64,000 nt of DNA from Hesseltinella vesiculosa. Lineage: Eukaryota > Mucoromycota > Mucoromycetes > Mucorales > Cunninghamellaceae. The stretch spans positions 434,001-498,000 of the forward strand of contig MCGT01000003.1 in assembly GCA_002104935.1 (NCBI GenBank), given 5' to 3'. The notes beneath the pieces were generated by a model. It had not been told where the DNA came from. It did not search any database and saw nothing but the letters and a program-made list of their open reading frames with translations. Shown piece by piece: positions 20,797-33,000 of the stretch (positions are counted from its first letter, which is position 1; each line of letters opens with the position of its first letter). The position numbers and the translations under genes were made by a program.

Positions 20797-20944
20797 TTTT
20801 CAACCCCTTTTCAAGAGATACCACCCTTTTTTAGATATCATTCCTTGCACTTGACCATGTCCTAAGTATATCCTATATCCAAAGATTTATTCGCAAAACA
20901 TATAAAAATATGCCCATCCAAGGGACTTTGTTTTTGAGGGGGAA

Positions 20945-23900
20945 TTATTGCCACTGTCCATAGCCAGGTGGCGGCGCAGCAGCCATGGTTGGTGTGCCTG
21001 CATTGGAACCCCAGCCTATCATCATGGGTTCGTTCATCATTGGCATGGCAGACATTTCTTGTGGAGGTTCAGGGCGGAACAGGCTTTCTTTGAGCTTTTG
21101 AACCTGCTCATCCAAGTATCCAATCTACCCAAGCAGAAAAAAAGTGGAGGTCAGCACTTGTTTTTTTCCCCCCTGGCTACACCGTTTCTACCTTTTGAGT
21201 TTGTTCCTTGATGTAGTTGATGAAGTAGGGCATGGCAAAGTCACGCAGGCGGTGACGCCAGGAGAGTTCCAGAACAAGGTCGGGGCGCAGTAGATCATAA
21301 CAAAAGTAGAGCATGGCAACAAAACAAACACGCTGACCAATCTCGATGAAATATTGCAGCAGTTCCTCGGCAACGGCAGCGTCTTTGGAGGCAGCAGCCG
21401 TTTGGATAGCATCCTTGAACAAACGATCTTCCTTGGACAAGTCAATGGATTGACGGAAACGGCCTTTGCTCTTGTATAGATGAGAGGCAATTCGGCGGAA
21501 TTCCAACAATTCGTGTTTTTGTAATCGTCGTGCTAAATCCAAGGTATCCACGTTGTCATAATGATCCAGCGAGTCACGCAAAGAATCATAGTCTTCTTCT
21601 TCCATAAACAATTCATTCAAGGCGCCATTCACATGTTTGTTGTTTACCTAAGTGGGAGGGGTGAGCAAGGCAATCTTTTTTTTTTTTCCTAGGTATCGAG
21701 CAGTTTTTTTTTTTTTACATGTTGGACCGAGAGCAAGTAGGATTTGATCAAGGGAATATTATCGGATTTTTCAAAGTATTGGACAACACGGGTATGATTG
21801 ATACGAGGGGCCAGGGAGGCCAGCAGGTCGTTGAGCAATAGAGGGTGCTCCTTGAGGTAGAAGCGTAGTGATTTGTAGTAGAGATCGATGTTGGACACCT
21901 TGACAATGATGTCCTTGAAGGCAGCGTGTTCCCAAGCGACACCATGGTCCATCATGGCCACCGCAGCATTGTCAAATTCGTCATAGTGTACGTACAAAAA
22001 GATCAGTTCACGCCAAAGGTGACCGTGTTGACAAGCACGGATAGCCTTGGGGATGTTGATGCGAGACACATACAGCTGCAGGTGCTCCATCAGTTTGGTA
22101 GGTGCATAGTTGCCGTAAAGGACGGCCAGTTGCGTAAACAAGCCCATGTGCGCACGCTCCAGGCCAAGGCCGTTTTCCAAAAGAGCCATGATCTGTTCAA
22201 AATGGCCATCCCGTTCATACATCTTGACCACGCTATCGAGTTCTTCGGCATGCACAATCACATGCAGACCACACATCTGGGCAAGGCGGAACTCTTTCTG
22301 GAACAGACACTCTTGCAGCACTTCTTTCCACACACGGGTGTTACCGGCCTTGCGGGCACAGTCGACAGCGCCTTGGTAGTCTTTGAGATACACGAGCGTG
22401 CGGGCCAGGCTGGCATAGTTAGACACGTTTTGATACATGAGCTTGGCAGCTTCAAACAGGTGATCTTGGAAACAACGGTCACCAATCTCTTGCACTTGGG
22501 CCACGGTAGGACCCGACAACATGTCTTCCAGGTCAGTCAGACGGTCGGTTTTGGCATAGGCAAAGAGCAGCTCGGACTCGATAAAAGGCTCCCGCGAATG
22601 CTGACGCGCCATTTGCAAGTAGCGTACCAAGTCTTCGTAGTTGGCCTCACGCATCGCACTGCGACTCACATCCAAATAATTGGTCGTGTCCTTTGCGCGG
22701 ATATAGGAATCTAATAAACGCGGGTCAGATGATACAGTAATCAGCGAGCGAGGCGTCACTTACCAATGGCTTCCTTGATTTGGTTCTGGCCCAACTGAGC
22801 TTTGGCTAGATGGCTCCAAACATCTGCTTCCTCCACTTTGTTGGCGAATTCATAGGCACGATCGAGGTCGTTGATATGGTCAATCAGGACATCAATGGCA
22901 TTGACATTGACGTTGTACTTTTTGAAGATGGTGAATGCTTCTTCAAACAGGTCTTCGCCAATACACACTTGAGCCACATCGTCGGCGTCAAAGTTATCCA
23001 ATTGGGAAATGTAGTCCATGACTCGATCAGCATCGGCCTAGCCATGTCAAAGCAGGAAAAAAGTAGGGGTGAGTATCAGGAAATGTGCCACTAGGAAGAA
23101 AGCGAGAGAAAGCTGTTGGGGGGTACACCATACCTTGACGGCAGTGAAGATCAGCAGGTTTTGCAGGGTCTTGTTATCGTTAAAGGCACTGGTTTCTAAG
23201 ATGATTTTTTCTAACAATTCAATCAATTCATTGGGCAGGTCAGCATTCATAAATGCCTTGACAGTCAACGACACATCTTCAGGGTCCGTGCATTCAGGCA
23301 GCGCGGTGGACACAACCTAGGTTTGTCCAGAAAAAAAAAAGAGAAATGATAAGCTCAAGAGTACTACCTTTGAAATCTATGTCTTGCCTGGTCAATCAAG
23401 TCTTGGCGGTAGTCATTGGTTTCTTGCAAAGCATAAGCCCAGAGATTCAGGTCCCGGCGGTGGATCAAGTAGCGGGCTTGTTGCTTGAACAGGGAATTTT
23501 CATTGGTCACATGCAGGAGTTCATAATCGCATTGGCCTTTTTCGTAACAGATACAGGCCAGGAAAGGGTCCCGTTTTTCACAATATTTACCAATGGAGCG
23601 AGGATCATAGTACTAAGTGAAAAAAGAAAAAAAAATAGAGTGAGCATGATTTGCTTATAGAGCACTGCCTCCCTCTATTTTTTTTTTTTTTTTTTTACCT
23701 CGTTTTCCTTCAAGAAGGGCTCGGGATTGTTGCTGGTGTCAACATAGATTTTGGCCAGGGCATTGTAGACATCGGGGTCGGTGCTGCCTTGGGTGGCACG
23801 GACGTTGAGCCAGGGCTGGAGCATCTTGAGTCGATTGCGTTCTTCCACCATGTCACAGAGCGTGCCGACAGAGAAGTCGCCAGTAACAGAGTGCAACAGG

Positions 23901-26838
23901 TTCTTGATGACTTCTTCATCACAACCAATGTCGAGCAGACCGGCGATGACTTCGGGCGTACGGCTGGGGTTCACCTTTTGCACATACACTTCGATGAATG
24001 ACTGGCAATTGTTGCGGTAAAGATGAAGCACGAGGTCGTGCACAAAGTTGAAGCGGTCGCAAACAATGATCAATGGGAGCTTGTCGCTCAAGTTGGCCTC
24101 TTTCAAAAAATTCTTGACAGCCTCGGGTTCGAAATAGTTGCTTTCACGACAGATGCGCTCTGCTTCTCGGATGTTGCCGGTGCGGCACGATGCCTGGATA
24201 TACTTGAAATGCACTTGAGGATCTTGGCTCATGTTCACAATCGAGCCCAAGTAGTAATACAACCCTGAAATATGATGGAATAAAAAACAGCGCGTAAGAA
24301 AATCTTCCTTTGGCAGAAATCTCTGCATGGGGGGGGGTTTGTTGGTTACCTTCGTTGCTCTTGAATTTTTCAAAGAGAGAGATGAGGTGTTTGGGATCAA
24401 GCTGTTCCGAGTATTTGATAGCGACCTGGACAACAAGCTGCAGGTTTTGTCGGAGGTTGGTGGTTAACATTTCGTCGAGGCAGGCGAGGGTTTGGTCGAC
24501 AGAGAGGTTGCCAAAGTAGCCGACGAGCCAGTCGGCGCTGACAGAGGCTTGGGCATGGGGCATGACGCGGATGATGTCGTGGATGTCGGTAAAGTGTTCC
24601 AAGGCCCTTTGGTACAAGCCAGCCTTTTCGCACAGAGGGCCGACGGTAACGCGGTCATATTGGGTCAAAGAGCCCGTGCTGAGGATAGCATCGGCGACCT
24701 GGGGCGCATACAGCAAGTTCATTTCCAGCAGGCGTGTCTGTAATTGGGCATCTTGTTCACGATTAGGTTTCAAATAATCCAGCAGGAAGGCAGTGGCTTG
24801 CTGGACCAAGTTTTGCGATTGGAACACATCCACGACCTAGTAAAGATAAAGGAAAAAAAAAGGTCAGCAAATACAGGAGGGGGGCTCTGCAGACTACCTT
24901 TTCAGGGGTCACCAAGGGACCAGCAGGGTCGTTCACCAAGGCATTGGCAAAGGCAACTGTCTCATCTGGGCTGGTGCGTGCCATGTTGTAGAGCAAGGAA
25001 GGATAGTCAGGAGTGTAGCCGACAGTCTTGGCATACTTCAAGATCTTGTCATACTGCTGCAGTTCAGCAAAGCACAGGACAACCTTGCTGGGAGCATTGG
25101 CGCGCAAGTAAACCGACAGTGCCAGGGTAGCATCGTGCTGTTTGACATAGTCGCCCAGCTCTTCGCTGCATTCAAGCTTTTCTTCCTTGAGCCACTTTTC
25201 CAAGAGGTTCTTTCGGTTTTGCTGCAAAATGGGACCAGCCAATTCTAATGCTTCGTACTTGTTCAAGCCATCGCCTTCTAACAGGATGCCAAAGTATTGC
25301 AGCAGGGGTGAAAGTTGGCCTGGGGCAGCCTGGAGTCCCTTGAACCGCTGAACCGTGTCTTGCGTACGGAGGATGCCCTGGAGAGACAGTGAGTTCAAGC
25401 TCCCCCGATTTTTTTTTTTTTTTTTCGCTTGTACTTACCCGTGGCGATTTGGCAGCGACCTTGGCAGCTTCATTAAAGGCGCCAGAGGCAAACAGTTGGT
25501 TGAATCGAGTGACATACAGATCATCGGCGCCGGGAAGGCCACCGCGGGAGGCTAGGCGGATAGCCAGTTCGGTGTTGTTGAGGGATTCGAGGATGAAAGG
25601 AACGATGGTGTTTTGGTCAATGGACACAGACAGGACCTGGCCATGCTTGTTGATACCAAGGAGGCCAGAAGTGGCCTGGTATTCGGTAGTGATGAAAATG
25701 GATTCGTTGCTGATGCGGTTCATATAAATGCATATGCCAGATTCCACATCATACATATGAAGGAAGCCCATCTTGGTGATCAAAAATATGATACCGTATT
25801 TGCGACTGATTTGCATCGATACGGGGAAATCCTGAGCCATTTCGGGAGGGAAAAACACCTGCACAGCTTTTTTTGTGAAAGCGGGCGCGCCTTGCTGGTG
25901 ATCCACTTCGATGATTTGGAGCTACAAGCCAAAAAATAAAAAAAAAATAACCGGGGGTGAGTTGTGCCCATTTTGCGTGTGCTTCTTTTCTTACCTTTCC
26001 TTCACCGGTAACTGTGCGCACGGCGAAAGCGAAGAGTTTGGTGGGGGCAGTGGCGTCTTCGAGGGTCAATTCGGTAAAGGCCGCAGCGTGGCCCTCGATA
26101 GGCTGGCTGACCCCACGGTCCTTGTTGTACAGTTGCATAGAGCCAACGACCCGGTTTTGTTGAGCCGAGATGCCGACCAGGACCATCCATTTTTCGTCTT
26201 TGGAGACGCTGTAGTTGATGATTTGGGTGTTTGCCAAGTTCTGATGGCGGCCAAAGATTTGGACAGGATTGCTGGTGCCGTCCATACTCCAGTGGTACAC
26301 AGTGTTGCTAGTGACCAGAGCCAACGAAGACTCGTTGATCCATTTCATCAGAACAATGTCTTCATTCATCACGTATGCTTTGAGCTTGGCCTTGGTGTCC
26401 AAATTGAACACTTGTAATTGCCGTCCAGCTTCCAAAAAAAAAAAAAAAAAGTGTGTCAGGGTGCTAGGCGAATTTTCATGTCAGGGAGAGGGAGAGAGAC
26501 TTACCTTTGAGGGCCATGATGTTGGAGGAAGGATGCATGAGGACAGAATCAGCAGTAATAGGACGACGCATCATTTCATTATTGTTGTGCAAGTCAATAA
26601 TGGCGACTTGGTTGGAGCCATTGACATTTTCACGGACACTGATGTAGCGGTCGGATTCCAAGGTTAATGTGTTGAAGCCGATGCTGGCAGCATTGATGCC
26701 AAGTGTTTGCAACTATGGCGGTTATTTAAAGAAAAACTAGGTGTGAGCTCCATGGAAACAATTTGCCGTGTGGATGGGAGGTCTTGGCTGCAAGCCAATT
26801 CTTACCTGAGCATGTTCTTGAAATTGAATAGGCAGCAT
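20945..26838 (-). CDS. CHC1: Clathrin heavy chain
   Basis: This is the triskelion leg of clathrin coats in endocytosis and Golgi-endosome traffic. The first exon encodes [11 protein letters not shown] and the next [20 protein letters not shown], the start of the beta-propeller terminal domain. The propeller and linker are followed by about seven clathrin heavy-chain repeats across exons down to 21180. Typical segments are [20 protein letters not shown] in the propeller and [20 protein letters not shown] in the leg. The C-terminal trimerisation region contains [19 protein letters not shown], and the tail ends [13 protein letters not shown]. The total is about 1,670 aa, the family norm. There are roughly ten short introns, several with long A or T runs (for example at 23679-23696). 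It is divergent from the LLPH-like gene. Confidence 0.96.
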
Positions 26839-27112
26839 GATTCTTCAAGGATAAAACGAACGAGAGAATCTATAATAGCTACAATGGGCAATCCAAGAGA
26901 CAAGTAAATTGTATACAAACGGTAGATGAGCAAGGGAAAAAAAGGAGATGAAGAGAAAAAAAAATGAAAGGCAAGCGCGACCAAAGCCCAAAGGCCAAGG
27001 CACCGGCTGGGTTCAAATCATCCAAAAAAAAAAAAAAAAAAAAGGCAAGCAAATTTTTTTTTCCTGTTCCTCAACTGCACCTTTTTTCCTTGATCATTTT
27101 TCATTTTTACCA

Positions 27113-27453
27113 ATGGCTAAGAGTTTAAGATCGGCTTCTAAGAAGAAGACAAAGGGTAAGTAGTGCCATCTCCTTTATCGCTTTTTTTTAATGATCTCTT
27201 TCTATCGATAGCTATCAAACGATCGGCTGTTTTCAAGCCTGTTGAAGATGCTCGCTTGGATCGCTTAGCTACTGCTCAACAGGCAGCGGCAGCTCTCCCC
27301 AAAGTTGCTGCTGAAGAAAAGGCCGAGTCAATGGATACGGATGTCCCCAAGATCTCTACCAGCGGTCCTAAATTGAACAGCAAGACCCGTCGTCAACAGA
27401 AACGAGCTGGCAAAAAAGGTGGTGCCAAGAAGAAGACCATTAACCGATTCTAA
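27113..27453 (+). CDS. LLPH/YBL028C-type ribosome-biogenesis-associated protein
   Basis: Exons 27113-27155 and 27212-27453 give 94 aa. It begins MAKSLRSASKKKTKAIKRSA, has an acidic centre, and ends KISTSGPKLNSKTRRQQKRA followed by a Lys-rich stretch to TINRF. The order MAKSLR, VFKPVEDAR, ISTSG, terminal RF is the hallmark of the small nucleolar family containing yeast YBL028C and animal LLPH, found with pre-60S particles. Basic ends suggest RNA binding and nucleolar location. The start and splice follow directly from family likeness. Confidence 0.85.
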
Positions 27454-27689
27454 ATGCCCCCATGTTACCCATCCCTCTCTTCTTTTCCTCCGTCTTTCAT
27501 CGTTTTCTTTACTCTGTAGCACTAGTGTTTTATATACATGACTTCATTTCTCCTTTTGTGTCCTTTTTTGTTTTGCATACTGTATCATGGCCCAAGCCAA
27601 ACATAAAAAAAAAAAATTGAAAACGTCGCCGACCTCTGCGTCTATTTTTTTTCTTTTTTTTTTTTTTCATTTTCATTTATTTCATTATA

Positions 27690-28395
27690 ATGACTATTAC
27701 GCTGCTATCACAAGCACCGGATTTCAGTGATCTGACGGTTCGATACACTGGCCAGAACATGGGCTTAAAGGTGTCCCCTCCTTTGGCTGGTGTGCCCGAT
27801 GCACTTCAGGGAACCCTCTACGTGTGTGAAAGGTAAACATGTAGCAAAAGTTGAGACCCTCCTATTAACTTGCGATCCTCTTCAGCATGCTTTACTTTTA
27901 CTCTAACAATGTCAACTCTGGGATCGCCGTCGAGTACCCCGACATCATCATTCATGCGATCTCGCGTCAAGATTCACAACCAAGCATTTACTGTCAACTG
28001 GATGCCGGCCTGTTTTTCCCTAGCCAACAATTCCCAGACGATGTCGACAAGGACGATCTCGTTACCGAACTCTTCTTCGTCCCTCAAGACCCTGAGGCCT
28101 GTAAGGAGCTGCTTTGGAGCAAGGCAGATCAGCCGTCGCTTACTCTCTTTCTCTCTCTTTTTTTGAATTGCCTCTAGTGGAAGACATCTATTTGGCTCTG
28201 TCCGACTGCGCTGCGTTGCATCCTGATCTAGAAGACGAGGAGGAGGATGACCAACAATACTTCATTGATCCCAGCGATCCTGGTGAGCTGTCCGAGATGC
28301 AACAGGCTGCCCTACAACATTTGGAATCTGTATTTGAACAACCTGCGCCTCCACAGCAAAACGGCCATGCTGGGCAATTTGATGATGCTGAGTAG
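27690..28395 (+). CDS. pICln / methylosome subunit (Lot5 family)
   Basis: Exons 27690-27832, 27886-28100 and 28178-28395 give 191 aa. The PH-like fold is shown by GTLYVCESMLYFYS, then GIAVEYPDIIIHAISR, then VTELFFVPQDPEA, and the conserved DCAALHPDLEDEEEDD. The acidic tail ends in DDAE. In animals pICln chaperones Sm proteins and presents them to PRMT5 for arginine methylation before snRNP assembly. AATAAA follows the stop at 28401-28406. The gene is convergent with MAT2B, only 33 bp apart. Confidence 0.88.
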
Positions 28396-28428
28396 CAACA
28401 AATAAAATAAGATCATCCTTGGTTTTAT

Positions 28429-29920
28429 TCACTGCAGATAGGCCTGGAACCAGGTCTTAAAAGGTACAAACGAAAGGTTGATGCCGGCCTCCTTTAAACG
28501 CTGGGTCGATAGATGACAGTCCTTGGGTCGTGCCGCGGCTGCCGACGTGTCTACCTCTGTCTGAGGGAGCAAATGATCCATGGGCACCTTGAGAACCTCG
28601 GCAAACACCTCTGCGTCAAGGGAAAATAAAGAAGGCATTCGTCAGGGCACGGCTATTTTCTTTTTTTGCAGAGGCAAGGCGAACTTACGGCACATTTCAT
28701 ACTTTGTGTACATTTCTTCAGCAGTGAAATGGTACGTGCCAGCAAGAGGTTGGCCATTTTCCACCCGGTGGACTAGAGAAGAAAGGGGCGGATGAGACCA
28801 AAAGCGGGCCACTGTTAGCATAAGCAAATGTGCTTACCGGCAATGTCCAAGATCACTCGGCCAATGTCGATCACTTGGAATAAAGGTCAGACGTGAGCTG
28901 CATGAATTCGAGTTTTTTTTACCGTTTGTTGGGAATCTGAGGCAATAGTGGTCCATTAAGCATTCCTTGCTCGTATTCTATTGATAAAAAGCGATGGAGG
29001 TGAACCATCATGGGGCTTGATTGGGTCCCTTACCTTGACAGCATCGATCAAGATATTCACGGCAGATTCGCCGTTGTACTCGACATCGCCGTACCTAAAA
29101 AAAAAAAAAAGGAATCAGCGTGGATTGGTGAATGAATAGATACTTGCAAGATTGGCACTCGCAAGATGATGGCTTGGGGATCCACTTGACGGATGGCTTC
29201 TTCGCCAGCCAATTTGGATTCACCGTAAAAGTTCAAAGGCCCAGTTTGGGCATCCACTTGGTATGGAGGGTTTTTGCCATCAAACACGTAGTCTGTGCTG
29301 ATATAGATGAGAAGGATACCTTGGGCCTTGCAGTAGGTAGCCAAATAGCCAGGCACTTTGGCGTTCAGCTAAGGACAGTAAATAAAAGTCAAGGGATGAG
29401 TTAAAAAGGCTAGGGAAATGCCCTTTTTTTATTACCACCAACGTTCCTTCTGGGTCTTTGGCGGCTTGATCAGGCCGGCGCTCGGCTGCACCTATTCTCG
29501 TAAGAAAAAAAACAAGTCGATTCGCGTCTTTCCTCCCATAGAACACTTACAGTGGACGATGACTAAGAAAGTCTGTTAGTTTCTGCAAGGGTATGAGGTT
29601 TGACGGAATTACCTTGAGGGGCTTGAGCTTTTAAAAACTGAATCGAGGCATCTTCATCCAGCAAGTCGATCTATTAAAAAAACATCATGTCGATTTCAAA
29701 GCAATCCCATGCATGGAGCAAGTTTACCTTGACGAGGTTCACTCCCGAGCGACTGTAGGCCAAGCCAACAACTTCAAAAGTTTGAGAGCGAGTCATGGTT
29801 GTTGAGACACTTTACTTCAAAAAGCTTTTTTTTATATATACCTTCATGGCCAGCAGCTTCAAAGTTCTTCGCTACAGCACGACCAAGAAGGCCAGAGGCA
29901 CCAGTAATCACGACTTTCAT
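28429..29920 (-). CDS. MAT2B-like regulatory subunit of methionine adenosyltransferase (RmlD-type fold)
   Basis: The protein starts MKVVITGASGLLGRAV, the Rossmann GxxGxxG motif. It continues VIVHCAAERRPDQA, ISTDYVFDGKNPPY, NFYGESKLAGEEA, RVPILYGDVEYNGES, FPTNV, and FTAEEMYTKYEMCQVFAEVL. The order and the AAERRPD, DYVFDG and KYEM motifs fit MAT2B rather than bacterial RmlD. It is expected to bind NADP and modulate S-adenosylmethionine synthesis. The gene is split into about eleven exons, including a 12-nt exon at 29551-29562 (VIVH). The intron at 29095-29147 uses a GC-AG pair, needed to keep PILYG. The stop TGA overlaps its own AATAAA signal. Confidence 0.88.
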
Positions 29921-30075
29921 GTTAGTGTAGAAAACAAATGGAGTGAAAAAGAAAAATGCAAGGCGCGGAAAGTACCGCAAAAATAAAAAAAACCACCCTT
30001 TTCTCTTTCTTGTTTTTTCTTCCCCGTCTTTTGTTTTTTTTTTTTTTTGTTGCCTCAGCAGTTTGCATACTTCCA
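29921..30075. promoter_or_regulatory. Divergent promoter between MAT2B-like and TPR-like genes
   Basis: A 155-bp spacer between opposite starts, with a T run at 30036-30047. No specific site is recognised. Confidence 0.4.
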
Positions 30076-33000
30076 ATGGCAAGTCCAGAAACGCTTCTAA
30101 AGGGTAAGGCGCTGATATGAATAACAATAAAGACAGAAGATGAATCTGATTCTATGAGAACTCACATGTGATTTGGCTGTTTATTTTTCTTCTTCGTCCA
30201 GACTTGTCCGCGGAAACCCTCACCGTTGAATACAATACTCTCAAAGAAAAATACGATGAACTTGTTAAAAATGAATCTCAATCTCGTAAGCTACCCACCC
30301 TGATCTCCTTACACTAAAAATAGGACAGTTGTAACTCATGGATCTTTTTCTTGTCGGTGCCTTTTTTTATTAGAGCAAGAATTGACGCAAACAAAATTGC
30401 AGCTGGAACAGCTCAAATCAACCGCGGCCCACAGTCAGCAAGAAAAGGATGCAATGGAGCTTAAGCTTAGTGATGTCACCAACAACAAGCAGGAGTTCAC
30501 CGTCCTGATCAATGAACTTCGCCAATCGCTGGCTGTACAACGATGTAAGCTGTCATCCAAGAAAAAAAAATATTATCATGCTCATCCACCCCATTTGCTT
30601 CGCTTCTAGCCGACAATACCAAACTATCACAAGACATTAATGATTACCACATCAAATGCACCAAAATCCAGATCGAAAAGGAAGCCGAACGTCATCGAAG
30701 TGAAGCCCTCAAGGTAAAAATGAACAGCAGCCACAACACGAGGTGCTGACGACGTCCCCCTCCTTATATATATCTCTATTTCACATAGATCGAAGTAGAT
30801 GCCTTGAAATTACGTCTAAATTCCTTTGGTGAAAACCTTGAGCAATCCCGTCAACATTTCCTTGCTGCTGATACGGAAATCAAGCTGATCAACGAAGCCA
30901 GAGTAAGCTATAAAAAATTGCCTATGATCAGAAAGATGAACGATGGTCATTTATTCTTGCCTTCCAACAGCGACGAGACCGAGAACTAGCCCTATCGGAA
31001 AAGAGCTACTTGGAACAGGAACGTGATACCCTATCAACCAGCATTCAAGAACTACGCTACGAGCTGACCCGAGCCAACACCGACCTGCACAATGCCTCCG
31101 ATCGCGCCAAATCAGCTGAGGACCGCTGCCAAAAGATGGAAGCCGCCCAGCTCACGTCCAAAAAGAACCACAACGACATCATTGAAGTGTACGAACGTCA
31201 ACGCCTGGCTGCTGAAGACCAGATCGCCAAGTTCTCCGCCGAGCTGGAGACTGCTCAAACCAAAGCCCAAGCCCAGTACACTGACCTTGTGGATGAAAAC
31301 AAGTCTCTGAAGCAGCAGCTGACCGATGCCCACGACCGCTTGGCTGTCACACGCAACCGGGTTGATCAACTTATCGGCAAGTGTAGCGCCAACGGGGATG
31401 CTACCGCTCCTACGACTCCTGGCACCTCGCCATCTGCGCCTTTGCTTGGCGGCAGCTTACTACAACTGGTCCAAAAATACGAAAGCTCTGGCCACTACTG
31501 GGATGACATTTTTGGTGACTATTTCAAACTGCAGGACGCCAATCAACGCCTGTCCAAGATCAACGATGAACTCACTGCAGTGAACCGCCGCTACATGCGC
31601 GAAAAGGACAATGAGCGCGAGTATTATACACGACTTGAAGCTGAAGTGGACCGCCTGCGTAGCGAGCAAACCACCCACGCCAATGCCGTCGATGAACTAG
31701 CCAAACTCAAGGCTTCCCAACAAGAAAAGGTAAGCGCTCTACATCTGCCAAAAGAACCTCTCTACTCACCACCTGCTCACGCACGCTCTAGTTCCAAGCG
31801 CTGGAAAAACAAATCGCTGATCTGTCTCGTGACAAGCAAGATCTCGAAGCCAGCTTGAACGATACCACCTATCAACTGCGGTACATGCTACGCTTTGTGC
31901 AGTATCAATACGGCGCTCTGCCTGATCAGGTCAAGGACACCCACGATCTTCTCAAGGATTCTCAGATCCCCTCCAGCCTGGAGCATGACAAGACTGTCTT
32001 CAAAGACTTTGATGAAATGCAACAACGCAACCAAACCCTCATGACCGACATCCGCCATCTGGAAGCCAACCTCAGCCAAAAGTCCACCCAGGTCGACCAG
32101 CTGTCTACCACACTCAAGGAAAAGGAAGCCCTGTTGTCTGATGCCTCAGCTAAATCCACATCGCTCATCCGCGACCAGCGTGAAAAACTGGAAGCCATGG
32201 AACACCGGTACGCCCCCGCCATTTTCAGTCTGCTGGCTTTTTTTTTTTTTTTTAGTCGACTGTTTCGTCCTTGCTCACCTCTTTTCTCCCCCTCCTTCTC
32301 TTAGCCTGTCTCTGACCGTCGCTGAACGGGATCGTCTGCTCAAGCAAGCTGGAGTGAATGGCTCGATGGCCGATGGGGAAGCCGACGCCTCACCCGTGGC
32401 CGTGATCGACACCGATCTCCAAGACAAACTTCAGCAGTCTACGCAAAAGGTCGACGAATTGACCGCCGAAATGGACGCTTATCAACAAGAAGTTGAGCTG
32501 GAGATGGCCGAAATCCGCGGCGAGCTTAAACAGCTGCAAGGCCAAACCGCCCAACTCCGCGAAGAACGCAACGCCGTGCAGTTGGAGCGTGATCAACTCA
32601 AACATCGCAACAACGATCTTCTTCAGGTATCCAAATCACGCCAGAACGAAGTCGAGGACCTACGCAAACGTGAATCAATCCGAGACGGCCGGATTGGTGA
32701 GCTCGAAAACCGTTTAATGTCTGCCAACAACGAAGCCATGAACCTGACCCATCAACTGGCCTCCCTCCGTGCCGACCACAGTTCGGTCTCAGCCCAACTC
32801 AAGGGCTATGAGGAAAGTTACCAGCGCCTCTGTGTGGAAAATAAGGAACTGGCCAATGAGCGTATCAACCTGACCACATTGCTGCAAAACATGAACGAAA
32901 ACCTTGGCAGCTGCACTAGCGGCACCGCTCATATTGTAGAAGAACTCAAGGAACACAACGGCCGTTTATCCCGTGAACTGGAGCACCTACGTGACCGTCT

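Noticed and set aside
27690..29920. A methylation operon of pICln and MAT2B
   Set aside because: The genes face each other and have separate promoters; proximity alone is not co-transcription.
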